This document shows positions 10,546-22,963 of a DNA stretch of 64,000 nucleotides, piece by piece. The notes under the pieces were generated by a model. That model saw nothing but the letters and a program-made list of their open reading frames with translations, was not told the DNA's origin and ran no database searches. The stretch comes from Owenia fusiformis (lineage: Eukaryota > Annelida > Polychaeta > Sabellida > Oweniidae), in the NCBI GenBank assembly GCA_903813345.2, contig CAIIXF020000012.1:31936501-32000500 (forward strand). The letters run 5' to 3'. Position numbers and translations under genes: made by a program. The stretch's first letter is position 1. Every line of letters starts with the position of its first letter.

Positions 10546-12893
10546 AAATTAATATATACGGTATACTGCTAATTCGCACGGACACAGGCTTGATTGTGTC
10601 ATTCCATTTTAAAACTACTTTCGATGGGTAATAAAAGTTCAAGGAGACGAATGTATATATTTTAATCATCTTATTCTAATCTATCTTAGCTGTATGTTTC
10701 TCAGTTTTGGATATGTGGTTTTTAGGACATTTGCCACGGGAGTTACCCCAATTACATGTTCATTTCCGAAAGTGAAAAGCGCAAAATTATCCTCTAAATA
10801 TACAGTATGTGCTACCGAATGTTCAAGTAGTGTAATTTGAATTGTAAACAGAGGCATATTGAACAACAAATATTGCTACACGGGTAGCTACTTCAAGAAC
10901 ACTTATTAAAATTATATAATCTTCGCCAAAACAAACTTCTTTTTAAACCAAAGGCGTCAGGACACAGGTTTTTACTCTCTGGTTCAAATACACGCAGGAA
11001 GGCAAATGTTGTATTGTAATGTAATAGTAAATAACTAATACTTTAATAAAACATTATGAAATAAGGCAATTCGAAATTCAAGGCAAGTAAAGAGCAAGTT
11101 TGATAACTTGAAAAGGTCCATAGTCATGCTAACTATCAGAAAAAAGACTGTTGACATAACAGAGTTTTTGTAAATTTTAAAATTTGATAATTTTGCGATT
11201 CAGAGGACTTTGGGGAGTGTCTGAATTTTTGGTATTTATTTTTGCTATTTAAGAGTAACATAATAGCAAGCCGGATCATTTCTTTATATAATTCCGTAAA
11301 CACATATCTAGCCTATTCACGTGGGCCTCGATTAAATCCACACCCTCGAACGTGACACCAGTTAGAAGTAAAATAGTGGACATAAGTTATTAAGGAAAAT
11401 TGAATTTCGGTATTGTACTTATCAAGGTCTGTATTTTGACATGCATTGTCCTGTGAAAACATTGATTTATTTTGTAAATGTTCCGATCTGAAATATGCTA
11501 CACATTTAGCATTATATTTATAAGGAGGTATTAAAGCCTGGTGAACGAACCATGTAGGGATACGTGTGAGAATTAAAAGACAAGGTGGCAAGACAGCGAA
11601 GAAAACAACTACATCATAACAGGACCGAGTAAAGTAATTACATCCTCAAGGTAAGCTATATCTGTATAATTTCAACGAAGTGGGCTCAGAGGCTATTCAA
11701 TAAAGATATTTCGTAATTCACTTAACAAAAACTTTTCAGAACCCCTTGTGATATAGTTTGTGTACTACTTAATCATTTGCCAGGTGGCTCTATACGTTTA
11801 GTGACAGCCATTGGAGAGGTTAAGCTTTGCATATATAATCGAAACTGAACCTGTACGTATCACTCGACCATATACAAATTCATGTAGCCTTCTCATATAA
11901 ATAGCCGTTCAAATCCAGTGTTTGTTTAGACTACACCATAGCGTGTAATGATTCTATAGTATGTCATTGATGCAGTTTTATAGCTGGTTTTCTAATACAT
12001 ATTTTAAACGAGCTCGTTTCGTAAGATTTTTGGCGCTAAATCATGCATGACATACATCATCGTGTTCAGCAAGAATATAACTGTGCATCGAAATCAAAAT
12101 TGACAGCATAGTGTTCAATAGACACGAGTAAAATGGTTCCCGTTGACCCAACGTCAAATATTCAAATCTCCCGTTCTAAACCCGAAACTCTGAAGCTGAA
12201 AGAGTATCTGAAGTAGACTAAGCGCGCATAAAACTATGAGCGCTCGATACATTCCTTTGTTAATTTTTGTACTTTGCGTTCACGGTTACGTTGTGAAAAA
12301 CATCGTTAGCTTAACCTCTCCAGTGATTGTAGAATGATGTGTACGTAAGTGAATATTTACCTCGTTTAAAAATGTTATGGTCGAGAATTTGTTAGAGAAT
12401 GGCAGACTAGGCCTGACAGAAGCCAATTTAACAATGGACAGAAACTCCTCTATAACTTGAAATTATCTGCACGATTTACGCTGCACTCTAATATATGTCT
12501 CTTGTACATACACATTGTAAAATCAAAAGAGTAACAATCCATTAATTATTGGAAATTGCGGATCAAGTGATCATAAAATAAATTAGTCCACTATAACTGT
12601 AATTGATTTGGTGCTGTAAGTTCAATAGCGCCTTTGTGTCCCCTGTTATACTGAATGATGTTATACAATATTTCCTTCTAATTGCCAGTAAATATTTTCA
12701 GGTATTATGGCTATTGTTCTGACTGAAGTCCTAATGGCCAACACGGATGCACGTATTGTAATGTAGGTGAACTTTCAGTTGTCAATACGGACATTCTACT
12801 GATAGATCCTGGAGTGTCTCATTGGAGATGTAGCACAATTGCCACCAAATAATACAGACCTGGAACGTTGCCCGGGGTAGAACATCCTACACT
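10546..12893. other. Non-coding DNA upstream of the Kv gene
   Basis: No family-like coding frame is seen. It starts with an AT-rich palindrome (ttaattaattatataaatta, about 10531-10550) and includes the inverted-repeat element at 11809-12325. The last kilobase is likely to contain the Kv promoter and 5' leader, but I cannot point to a core promoter. Confidence 0.45.
11809..12325. mobile_element. MITE-like element with 17-18-bp terminal inverted repeats
   Basis: The left end cattggagaggttaagctt (11809-11827) matches the inverted right end agcttaacctctccagtg (12308-12325) at all but one position. The interior of about 480 bases has no coding frame. No clear target-site duplication is visible. 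Confidence 0.55.
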
Positions 12894-14595
12894 ATGGTTG
12901 ATAACAGAGACAGAGTGAAGATTATCCTAAGGGGGGAAATCTTCATTACATCAAGGAAACTCATTCAGGCGCACCCAAGTACTACTCTCGGTAAACTACT
13001 GAACGATGGTGATCAGACTACGAACAATGATGGACCACAGGAATTTTACTTTGACAGAAATCCAATTTTGTTCCATTCTATTTTGGATTTCTATACAGCT
13101 GGTTCTTTGCATTTCCCGAGTTTCATATGTGCAGCAAAGATTAAAAACGAAATTGAATTCTGGGATATCCACGAGAAAAACATTCCCGGATGTTGTTGGA
13201 AAAAGCTGGCTATTCAAGAAACTGATGAAATCATTTTCAGAAACATAGACAATACATTTGATTGGCTGGAGAGGTGGTACGGTATGACTGGAGTGAAGAA
13301 ATACAAACAGCACATAGGTTGTTTTTCAAAACTCAAACAAAATATCTGGTTGTTCTTTGAAGACCCAAAGTCGTCAAAAGCAGCAAAGGTTAGTGCTGTT
13401 GTTAAATGTGCCTCGTTAGATTATTTAATGTATGAACAAACGCATATCGTTCCTATACAAGTGTATGTTCATGTAAATCCAATGAATCGTATAAACATTC
13501 TGAAATATTGTGAGGTCAAACTGAATTTAAACATTACTAATGGAAAAATATAAATAATATAAAAAATTAAGTAAAAAATCCTAAATAGTTTTACAACTAC
13601 ACGTAAATAGTGAAAAACAATATTATAAGATATCTATCATCTTATACTTGCATGGAAATTGAAATAAATGAAAAATGTATTTATGATATTTTCAGATATG
13701 GTCGGTGTTGTTTCTTTTGATGAGTATCTGCTCAATCACAGTGATTTGTCTAGAGAGCGTGCCCGCATGTCGCATCCCTGCTACAAATCCCATACCTCTC
13801 GATGCAAACGTTACCAACCCAAAACAGATAATGTACGCCACAACGGATGTATACCCTAGCATAGAATACTTTGACCTTGTTCTAAACTGCATATTCACAG
13901 TTGAGTTAATGCTTCGGATTGTGGTATCTCCGAATAAGAAACTGTTCATGAAGTCAGTTCTTACCTGGAATGATTTCATTTGTGTCATTCCGATGTGGAT
14001 CGCATACGTCTTCCTCTACGTCATGCCCACTTTCAAGACAAACGAGACGCTCGTTTGGGTCTTCACAGCTATTGCACTTACTCGGGTTTTTCGTGTATTC
14101 CGTATATTGAAACTTGCTCGACATTATGTTGGCCTTCAAGTATTGTATCTTGCCATCAAAGCAAGCTTCAAGGAGTTGATCCTCTTGGTGGTGTTTCTCT
14201 GCATCGGAATGGTTGTCTTCTCTGTGCTTATATATTACGCAGAGTACGAACAATCGGATCATTTTCAAACAATCCCAATGGGCATCTGGTGGTCGATTGT
14301 CACCATGACAACAGTTGGTTATGGCGACGAACATCCAACGCAGCCTATTGGTTATGTAATAGGTGGCGCATGCGCAATGTGTGGTATCATAGCAACCGCT
14401 TTACCCATACCAATCATAGCAAGGAATTTTAACCAGTACTACTTGTGTGCCCAGATGAGACTACGGCAACGTAAGGTTACCCTTAATTCCTCTGTAAGCT
14501 CCCTGACTGCCACACAGACGCATGCGCAGATGAGTGGATATGACAACAAAATATTTCAAAAGGAAGAACTCGGGACAAAAGACGTATTGAACTAG
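12894..14595 (+). CDS. Voltage-gated potassium channel, Shaw (Kv3) type, two exons
   Basis: Exon 1 is 12894-13388 and exon 2 is 13696-14595; the 307-base intron has AAG|GTTAGT and TTTTCAG borders in phase 0. The joined protein is 464 aa. Residues 8-105 form the T1 tetramerisation domain with the complete zinc motif H73-X5-C79-X20-C100-C101, typical of Shab/Shaw/Shal channels and absent from Shaker. S1 begins at the exon junction (IWSVLFLLMSIC). S4 carries arginines every third residue (TRVFRVFRILKLARHY). The pore has TTVGYGD at about 370-376, and S6 carries PIP where most Kv channels have PVP. It is a plasma-membrane K+ channel of excitable cells. Both N- and C-terminal tails are short, and the GG usual at the start of T1 is replaced by RG. 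Confidence 0.93.
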
Positions 14596-15239
14596 TTAAC
14601 GCCTATGTAAAGAATCTTAGGAAATGTGTAACCAAAGATCCATCAATTACATTCTGGTCCTAAATTATCCAAAATGGATGATGATACAATATACATGTAA
14701 TAGTTCAATTGCAGCTTCAATAGCACTCTCAGTATACTCTCATTTTTGATAATTTATTTTAATGAAGCGAAACATTCTAGGCAGCTGACGGTCGATTGTT
14801 ACAATGACAGCAGGATTTGGCGACGAACATCCAAGGTAACCGATTGGTTATATGATAGATAGGCAATTATTAGAATAAGAATGACATACAAGGGCTGGGC
14901 AGGGCTATCAAATTGTATTTTAAATGCTAAAACAAAGAAAATGGGTACTGTCAGTGTTTGGATTATAAACAAAACTGTAGACTATCATATGTTTGTAATA
15001 TTTTTTGTATTCAGAATTTATTTATATATCTTCTTAACAGTAATGCGGATATATGTTTAAAGAAAGATGGCAGCTAGTACAGCTCATCTGTTTTGAAAAT
15101 GATCAAATAGATGAATAAATGACACCAAGTGACACTAGTTCGTATTTTGCTATATCCCCGCGCATAATGTCAGTATATGTTACAGTCACATTCATAGTCT
15201 TATTACGATCACCAAATAGAATGCATCAAATGACTTAGA
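14596..15239. other. DNA downstream of Kv
   Basis: Apart from the decayed pore copy at 14780-14866 I see no feature. An aataaa-like signal (gaataaatgac near 15113) could be the Kv polyadenylation site, but it is far away. Confidence 0.4.
14780..14866 (+). pseudogene. Decayed duplicate of the Kv pore segment
   Basis: The sequence gtcgattgttacaatgacag and what follows copies the pore of the neighbouring channel (14291-14370). It still reads SIVTMT, then GFGDEHP, but a stop follows (aggtaa) and the TVGY of the filter has become AGF. About 85 bases remain, so this is a fragment of a former duplicate and not a gene. Confidence 0.7.
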
Positions 15240-15428
15240 TAAAATATCTATTGATTTAACATTATCAGACACTCTGAAAAGGTTTCCTGGAATGTTTTTA
15301 CACTAATTTCTCCACATTTGATGAAGATATTATGTGCTTTGTCTAAGTATGTGCTGTCTAAGGGTGTGTCTTAGAATTTTACGAAAATTTGCACTTTTCA
15401 GCAAATGATTTATGTAACCATAGCAATC
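15240..15428. repeat. Part of a tandem repeat family, interrupted copy
   Basis: The run from aaaatatctattgatttaac to taaccatagcaatc matches 16530-16665 in diverged form. It continues at 16064 after the element 15429-16063, which shows that the element inserted into this repeat. Confidence 0.6.
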
Positions 15429-16063
15429 CAGGGGCGGATCCAAGATTTTGTGTAAGGGGGGTCGTTTGGCGAATAGCGTGAATGACACAGCGAGCGAGGT
15501 TGAGAATATTGGGAGTTCTGGAGGTTCTCCACCAAGATAATTTCGAAAAGGACGATTCTCGGTTTGGAGAACGAAGTTCATCAATCTAAATGAGCATTAT
15601 CCCTGCTTCGGACAAATTTGATTTTTTTACATAATATAGATTTGAATGTCTTCTTTTGAATAGTCATAATTTAATTTGGGTAATATTTTTAGATTTTTCG
15701 CAAAAAAATATTAGCGCAGCGCACTGATAAACTTCTTTCCCCAAATTGAGACTTGTATTTTATTGAATCGGTCTAATTGAGCGTTATCCCTGCTTCAGAC
15801 CAATTTGTTATTTTTACATCTTGTAGATTTAAATGTCCTCTTTTGAATATTCATAGTTTAATTTGGGTAATATTTCTATATTTTTCGTGAAACAAATTAT
15901 TAGCCCAGGAGACTGTTCTCCAAACCGAGAATCGTCCTTTAAAAAAACAATTTCAGTGCGTAGGTCCAATTCCCGGGTCGGATTCCAGCGTATGCAAGGA
16001 AATTCTGACTTTTGGGGAGGGGGTGCGCCCACGCCCCCGTGCATGCGTCTAGATCCGCTAGTG
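15429..16063. mobile_element. Inverted-repeat element with GGGGCGGATC-type ends
   Basis: The ends are caggggcggatcc (15429) and agatccgctagtg (16063). Inside, a perfect 26-base inverted repeat lies at 15547-15572 and 15915-15940 (contains ctcggtttggagaac). Between them are two direct copies of a roughly 180-base unit with ccctgcttc and tttgggtaatattt. The structure points to a non-autonomous DNA transposon. A related half copy lies at 29127-29280. No transposase is present. Confidence 0.65.
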
Positions 16064-16790
16064 CAGCCACCCGACCAACATTGATGAAACTTGTCATAGT
16101 TGTAGGACGTGTAGGTGATAACCTGTAAATGTCAAGATAATTGTTTGGATATTCTATACATGGCTTTCCTAGTGGCCCCCTTAATGTGTTTTAACAAATT
16201 ATTACTGTTACCATAGTAACCAGAATACCAATATTGATTTAACTTGTCATGGTGGTAGGGCATGAGAAGTAAATGATTTCCTGTAAATTTTAAGATGATT
16301 GGTTGGATATTATAGGCATTATACATGATTTCATTATACCCCTTAATGTGTACTTTTAACAAATGATTTCAATTGCCATAGTAACTAGTAGTAAGACCAA
16401 CATTGGTGAAACTTTCCATGATATTCAAACATACTATTTTCAATGATATCTGTTAATTTCAGGACCATTAATTGAAAAGGACCACGCCCTCTTTCTAACA
16501 TTCTTTGCATAGCCATATTATTGTATGGCTAAGATAAAATATAAATTGATTTAATACTATCAAACATACTCTGAATAACTTTTCTTAAATGTTTTCATGC
16601 CGATTCCTCCCAATTTCATGAAAATATTATGTGATTTGTGTACTTTTTCCATTACTATAGCAACCAGTTGACCAGCATTAGTGAAACTTGTCATAGTGGA
16701 CGGACATGATAAGTATATGATTAATTGTAAATATCAAGACGATTGGGTAGATATTCTAGGACACATCGGCTTTCATGGTACCCCCTGAAA
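16064..16790. repeat. Degenerate tandem repeats, unit about 150-175 bp
   Basis: Related blocks start near 16078, 16228, 16398 and 16672, each with a form of ccaacattgatgaaacttgt, then a cctgtaaat...caagatgattgg block and a ccatagtaac block. No coding frame is conserved. Confidence 0.65.
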
Positions 16791-16804
16791 ATCACACCAG
16801 GGGG

Positions 16805-16810
16805 TATAAA
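16805..16810 (+). promoter_or_regulatory. Possible TATA box of SCP copy A
   Basis: The motif is ggggtataaatctgc, about 225 bases upstream of the first SCP ATG. The assignment rests on position only. Confidence 0.25.
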
Positions 16811-17740
16811 TCTGCATAAATCCCAAACGCTGAAAAATAAGACGCCAATAAACCAAGTATAACCCACATAAAGAGACCATTTTTCAAAACTGCTTTTACA
16901 TCACGCTCATCCTCTGTACCTTTTGATACCTTTCGTCGGGCTCTACTGAGTAACAGTAAACAACTAAAAGCATGTGTTACGATTACATTAAATTAAATAT
17001 TAAATAAAAACAATCTATGTACCTGCGACTATGGATGCTATTAAACCTCAAGTGAGTAACAATCTATCTTTAACATTGCTTATGAGAAAATACAACAATC
17101 TCAATTAAGATCAATAAGTGTGAAAATCTATAACCTTAAAAATTGCATCTACATACTTGAATACGAGGTTGGCGAAGTACAGACGAATCCACGTAGTTAT
17201 TTTTATTTTAATGTTCTAAATAGTTTTCTTTTTCAATCATAGTATCTGTTCATCCAAGGACAAAGTGCATAGTTTATATTCCAATATAACTGATTAACTA
17301 TATAGTTACATTAACAAAATGCCTTTAATTATATTTTGATGAGAACGGTCGCGGGTTAATGCATTTCGTGTTACAAGCTAATTTTTAACATAGCAATTTA
17401 GCAATGATTTCAGACATGTCCCATATACCAGATTATATTTAGAAAAGTACATCCCGGAAAGAATGCTGCTTGCAACTTGCAAGGCCATAACTATTTATAC
17501 TCACGGACAAATACATGTCACGTAGGGATCAATTTTCCAGGAGGCGGATTTACCTTAACACGTTCCTGTTTTTAAAACTATGTAAACTTTACTATGTTTA
17601 GATGAAAGACATTCCGCGCATCTGGGTCGTTAAGAAAATGACCACTCTTTTTGCTTGGGATATTGACAAAGATGGGATAGTCTCCTATGAAGACTGCATG
17701 GGAATAGCAGATCGCATTATTAAATCAGGTAGACATATAG

Positions 17741-17968
17741 CAGGGGCGGATCTGGGAACCAACAAGGGGGGGGGGGCAAACATCTGGTCTGAGAAAAAAA
17801 TTTTGAGGCCCATTTTCTTCAAAATTTTGCTTAAGATTAAAAAATAAGGCCTTAGAAGGCCCATTTATGACCTAAAAGGCCCACTTTTTGAGGCCCTGAG
17901 GCTTTTTTTGGCTCAACATTTTTTGGGCCCATTTCTTTTCTGCCCCCCCCCCCCCAGATCCGCCAGTG
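17741..17968. mobile_element. 228-bp MITE with GGCGGATCTGGG inverted ends
   Basis: Left end caggggcggatctggg and right end cccagatccgccagtg are inverted copies, followed inward by poly-G and poly-C runs. It sits 12 bases past the exon 2 donor of SCP copy A. The ends resemble those of the element at 15429-16063. Confidence 0.75.
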
Positions 17969-18343
17969 TATAATGATATAAAACATTATCATTTCAGAAA
18001 CCTTTAGTTTGCAAAGGCATTCATAGGTTACAAAATTATTTATGATCAATTTCATTTATCCCTAATTGTGTATTTTGTTTACCACCAATGAAGGTGAGCA
18101 ATACCTCTTAAGTATACCCCGTATTCGAACATGGCTGTATTCACTATTCACGCCTTCTTAAACTGTGAACAAAGTCAACATTTCACCGGGGTATATTCGT
18201 TAACACTACCTCTGGTAATACGAGTAATGTGTGACGTCACAACTGCGGACCGTAGTATGTAGTACCATAAAATGAATTTTCGAAAAATGTTGGTGAGTTT
18301 TCATGCTCGAATCGTAATATTGATCTCAGAGCAGGTGTACTAT

Positions 18344-18455
18344 CGACGAATACACCCCTTAGGGCTAGGCACAAAGGCTTTCGAACCCCTCACTCCCTTC
18401 GGTCGTTCGGGTTACAGAAAACGTTTGTGCCTAGCCCTGCGGGGTGTATTCGTCG
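18344..18455. mobile_element. Palindromic MITE, 112 bp
   Basis: The arms cgacgaatacacccctt...gggctaggcacaaa and tttgtgcctagccc...ggggtgtattcgtcg fold on each other with a 40-base loop. A diverged copy lies at 36487-36592 in an NXPE intron. It lies in intron 2 of SCP copy A. Confidence 0.75.
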
Positions 18456-18725
18456 TAATTTGTACGGTCGTAATTTACGTAATTAACCTGGAACACAGAC
18501 CTTAAAAACCTCCTTTAACGAGTCATATTAGATGATTTCTATGTACATGCATACATCAACTTCTAACCGCCTCGCCGGGGAGCCTAGCGGCGAGGCAACG
18601 TCTAGGACTTCCCCGGGCCGAGAGTCGATACGGCAACATCTACAAGAACACTCCATAGTCTTTTTGTACGAGTTCTAGACCACTCAGTCAAACACCCTGA
18701 TGTACTTTACGCAGACATTAATTGA

Positions 18726-18857
18726 GCTTGAATTCTCGAACGCAACTAACGGCTTCCGGCTACCGGATTAACCTTATTTAAACATTCATATTTAAATGAT
18801 TTGCCCATACAATAGTAGATTAATCCGGTAGCCGACGACCGCATTCGCGAATTCAAC
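18726..18857. mobile_element. Palindromic MITE with GGCTACCGGATTAA arms
   Basis: The left arm runs from gcttgaattctcgaa to ggctaccggattaa and the right arm from ttaatccggtagcc to gcgaattcaac, around an AT-rich centre. It also lies in intron 2 of SCP copy A. Confidence 0.7.
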
Positions 18858-19479
18858 CTAACTTTTCTCGAACCAGGGAATGATTCCGGGACCTAATGCG
18901 TAATTGGCCCATATAGACTAATATGCTACCACTGAACTACACGTCTGAAACCTTTTTTATAACACTAAGTCGCAATAATGTGCGTCATTATGACCCACTC
19001 GGCGATTTTTATAACTTTTCTGATTTTAATGTTGGTACTTAATTTTTCCAAAAAATATTTTTAAACTTAAAGTAGGTGAACAAACGTCAAATCGAGGTCA
19101 AAGTTACCTAAGTTCATAGTTGACATTTTGTGCTAAATTGTAAATTGGAACGCGTAATTGATTAATCAACATTACAAGTTCAACTTCTTTTTGTCTTTTA
19201 CATTTTTATTCAAGATGTTCTACACGCAACAATCAGTGATTTAGTAAGAAAATAAATGGTTGCTTGACTTTGTATGAGTATAAGTCAGTTGCTATTTGGT
19301 TGCCTGGCAACCAAATGGCAACGGACTATAAATTGAATTCAAGTGAAATTTATATAGTAAAATTGATAATTTAGGGACGGGGAGAATAAAAATTATGTCT
19401 TAAATGTGCAGGGGGTTATCATCATAATTCTGATACCACAGTTTGCAGTAGCATTCAGTAAAATGCGTAAAAATCCAAA

Positions 19480-19660
19480 TGTAATCATTGAGCAGTTTTT
19501 GAAAAAGCGTTTTTCTCTCAAAAGCGTGAACAGAATGCGATTAGTGAATACTTTGCAATTAGCCGTTTTTTACCTTTAAAAATCATCATGTAGAAAATAG
19601 TGGCTCGATTTTCATAGAACAAAGTATGTTGGGAAGAGAATTAAATATGCTAAATGATAT
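19480..19660. repeat. Dispersed repeat, copy 1
   Basis: The stretch (aaaaagcgtttttctctcaa, then tttacctttaaaaat, then gctcgattttcat) recurs at about 38455-38600 in the same orientation with moderate divergence. Confidence 0.65.
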
Positions 19661-20491
19661 ATTAAACATAGCAATAATGATCAATATTTTATGAAATTCG
19701 TTTATAATGGCATTTCCCATTGCTAGGGAAAAAACGAAGGCAAAAAAACTTGCAAAAGTACTATCGAGAAAATCGGGGATTTTACCCCCCCCCCTTCCTC
19801 TGCAGATATTAGGGTTGATGAAAAGAAAGAAGTGTGAGTTATTTTATCTTGTACTGCATGTTAATTGTAGCTAATTTGAAAGACCCTGCAGCGAGTTACG
19901 TTATACAATTCTTCAAAGATTATTATTCTGGTTTGGAAAAGGAACTACCAGGTTTCTGGTTAAAACCATGGAACAAGCAACTTTCAGATCTTTGGTCATC
20001 TGCGTCATTTATGGAAGAGGCAGTGAAAACATTGCATGTCAAAATGTTTCAGGTAAACATAAAATAATTTCATAAGGAAGGAAAGAATGTATCATTTGGA
20101 GTATAGTACAGGGTGGTCAAAATGCGAAAACCCTGCATTTTCCTATCTTTGTCATTTTAAATTACTTAAATTATTTTAAAGGAAATACTCCCTGATATTT
20201 CACACTGTACACCTTTCAATTTCCTACCACCCTACCATATTTCATGGCCATAAGAATGATAGTCACAATTTTACATCACTTTGAAAAACATGCTTAAGGT
20301 TTGGCCATCATCGCGCTGTAGACAAACCTGCACAGTTGTCAATGGATCGAATGCTGCATTCGAATCCATTATTTATATATTGCAGATTCTGGATTTCAAT
20401 TCAGATGGTTTTATTGATTTCTCCGAGTACATGCACTGGTGGAAGTCTATGGACCTAGACCCAGGTCTAGCTAGACTACAATTTGACTATA

Positions 20492-22963
20492 TCGCTGTTC
20501 AAGAGCCAAAGTGTTCTATGTCACTTTTTGGCCAAAATGAGATAAATGTGGATTCCCCCTAATTTGACGATGCTCTTTCCATCTAGCATGGTCTCAAGTG
20601 TGAAATATAGCTGTAAACATGTGATTTTCAGTATTCAAATGTTCTATGTCTGGAAAAACAGTTATCCCAAATGAATTAAATTATCCTATGTCAAGATCTC
20701 AGAAAATTGTAAAAGTTGATTTGTTCTATCTCATCCAGCAAAAGGGGGAGTAGCAGAGAAAACAAATAAAATTAAAAAAGAGAGTGTAGAAAGATGAGTG
20801 ATTTAACAGAACTGAACGTACCACACAGAGATTTTGATCTTAAAACATAGAATGACATCTACAAGAATTAACTTGTAATTTACTTAATTTTTTATAATGA
20901 AAGGACCCACGGTCCTGTGCTAACACAGTTTGGAACCCTCAGAGGAATGTATATCCTGACTTTTAAACCAAAATATTGATTTGGATTTGTAGTCTCGAAC
21001 TTTGAGAAACTTAGATAGCACAGTTGTGTGACCCTAGTTTGATGACCTTTGACCTTGAAAATTTTACTTAGTCAGAGCTCAGTAAGGTCTTTTGTGATTA
21101 AGCTGACCAAAATTTACATCGAATTTTGACCTTTCGAAGGTTACTGAAGGTCAAGTAAAGGTCAAATCCTAAAACTAATGTCAGATTTGAACACCTGGCA
21201 ACTTGTAGATGAAGAAAGATGTAAAAGAATTTGGTCAAATTGAAGCAAGTTGAAAAATATCTTATTTTTACTGTTGACGTCAAATATCTCAAAAACGGTA
21301 AAAATTTGATGCTGACATATATTAAGCAATATGTAGGGAATGCTTAAATCTAGTAATAATGTAATTCATTGCAAGAAATGATCAAGTATAAGGCAAACTT
21401 TGAGAAACTTGTCAATCACAAAACCTGCCATTGACTTTATACATGAGAAAGTTTCCTGAAAATGACTAAGTCCTACTTTTTGTCAAATTTTATAGAGTAA
21501 ACACCAAAAACTGTAATTCCAAGAGCTTTGAAATCTTCAGAGGACATAAGCTGCATATAAAGCAACTACTACAAGTTATTTGAAAGTTCTTCTTCAACAA
21601 AGTGTCTAGTATTTACAAATAATTTGACTTTTTGACGTCAAAATCAGCAATTTCTCGGAAACCGGGCGAATTTGGGAAATGGCGATGATAGGTCAAATAG
21701 GCATTATGGATATGCATAAAATGAATGTGGATATGACTCAATCTGAATAGCAGTTTTAATTTGTGCGGCCAATGTTGACGGACGGAGGGACCAACGGACG
21801 TCATTTGTTTTTGCTGCATTGGTTTCTTCATTTATTTTCTTCTTTCTTTGTCTTGATTTGACGGACGGACGCCTGGTCGATCCCATAGGCAAAAATTACT
21901 TGTACGACATAATGTTAATTAAGTGTGATATAACTTACCAAATACGTAACGTACCGAAAGAGATCTTTAACTTAGGACATGAAGTGAAAACAACAAAAAA
22001 AATACTTGTAATTTACTTACCGGTAATTTAAAAAAACTTTACTTGTAAGACATAAAAATGACAGATAGCTGGAGTAGTTGATGAAGTCTCAGATATTGAT
22101 ATCTTAAAGTCTTCTAATTAATGATATCTTTTATTTTTCAACATTAAGTCTAATATCTATGTGTGTTTTTTCTCAGAGTACTGTTTATTTTGTATTTTAG
22201 ATTGTAATTTTACGTAACTGTGTGAACGAAATTATTGATAATGTAAAAGTAGGAAAAAGTTACAAGAAAAACAATGAAAACTCAAGCACAAATGAAAGGA
22301 AAATGAGCAGACAGCTTGGGATAGACAATCGCTTCCAAGGAACTTTGCAGCAAACGAGGGAGTAGCAAAGAAAACAAAAAAAGTAGAAGACAAAAGAGGC
22401 TGCTTAGTGATTTAATAGAAATGAATGTACCAAACAGAGATTTTTAACTTAGAACATAAAATGACAACTACAAGAAGACATAATGTTAATTTAGTGAGAT
22501 AATATAACTGAGCAATAAAAATGACAAGTTGCTGATGTAATTGATGATGTCCCAGATAATGATATTTTATATATAAAATTATATTTTATATATAAAATGA
22601 TATATTTTATTTTTTATTTTACATTGTAATTTTACATTGTCTGAACCAAATTATGGTGTCATAAATTGTTCAAATTGTGTAATTGTTCTATCTCAATTCA
22701 TATTTGTCCTAAGTCAGCTTTTCTAAAAAAAAATGACTCAAATTGTTCTATCTCCACTTGTCATGTTTTTAAAAAACATACTTAAACTAATCAAATAATT
22801 CCCATTTTTTGCAATATCAGAGATCATATTAATATAAATCAGTTGTAGAAACATCAAAAAGCTGGGTTTCATACAAAAAAAGTTATTAAGTATCAAACTT
22901 TAAAACTTGATTTCCCAAAAGTCATGTTTTTTGAAATAGAACACTTTGGCTCTTGAACAGCGA
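20492..22963. mobile_element. 2.47-kb DNA transposon inserted in an SCP exon, TA target duplication
   Basis: The terminal inverted repeat TCGCTGTTCAAGAGCCAAAG continues as TGTTCTAT, giving 28 matching bases at 20492 and, inverted, ending at 22963. A TA at 20490-20491 and 22964-22965 flanks it. Taking out the element and one TA restores D-Y-M-D-T as in copy B. Both subterminal regions carry more copies of TGTTCTATSTC (near 20640, 20723, 22685 and 22743), possible transposase-binding sites. A block of about 150 bases (gagggagtagca...ccaaacagagat) occurs at 20745-20890 and 22345-22510. No transposase frame is seen, so the copy is non-autonomous. TA duplication fits Tc1/mariner-like or related families. 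Confidence 0.88.

Noticed and set aside
18863-18950. tRNA-like sequence on the minus strand (tagttcagtgg A box and ggttcgag B box)
   Set aside because: The boxes are about 65 bases apart, the D and T stems do not pair and no acceptor stem forms. At best it is a degenerate tRNA-derived repeat.
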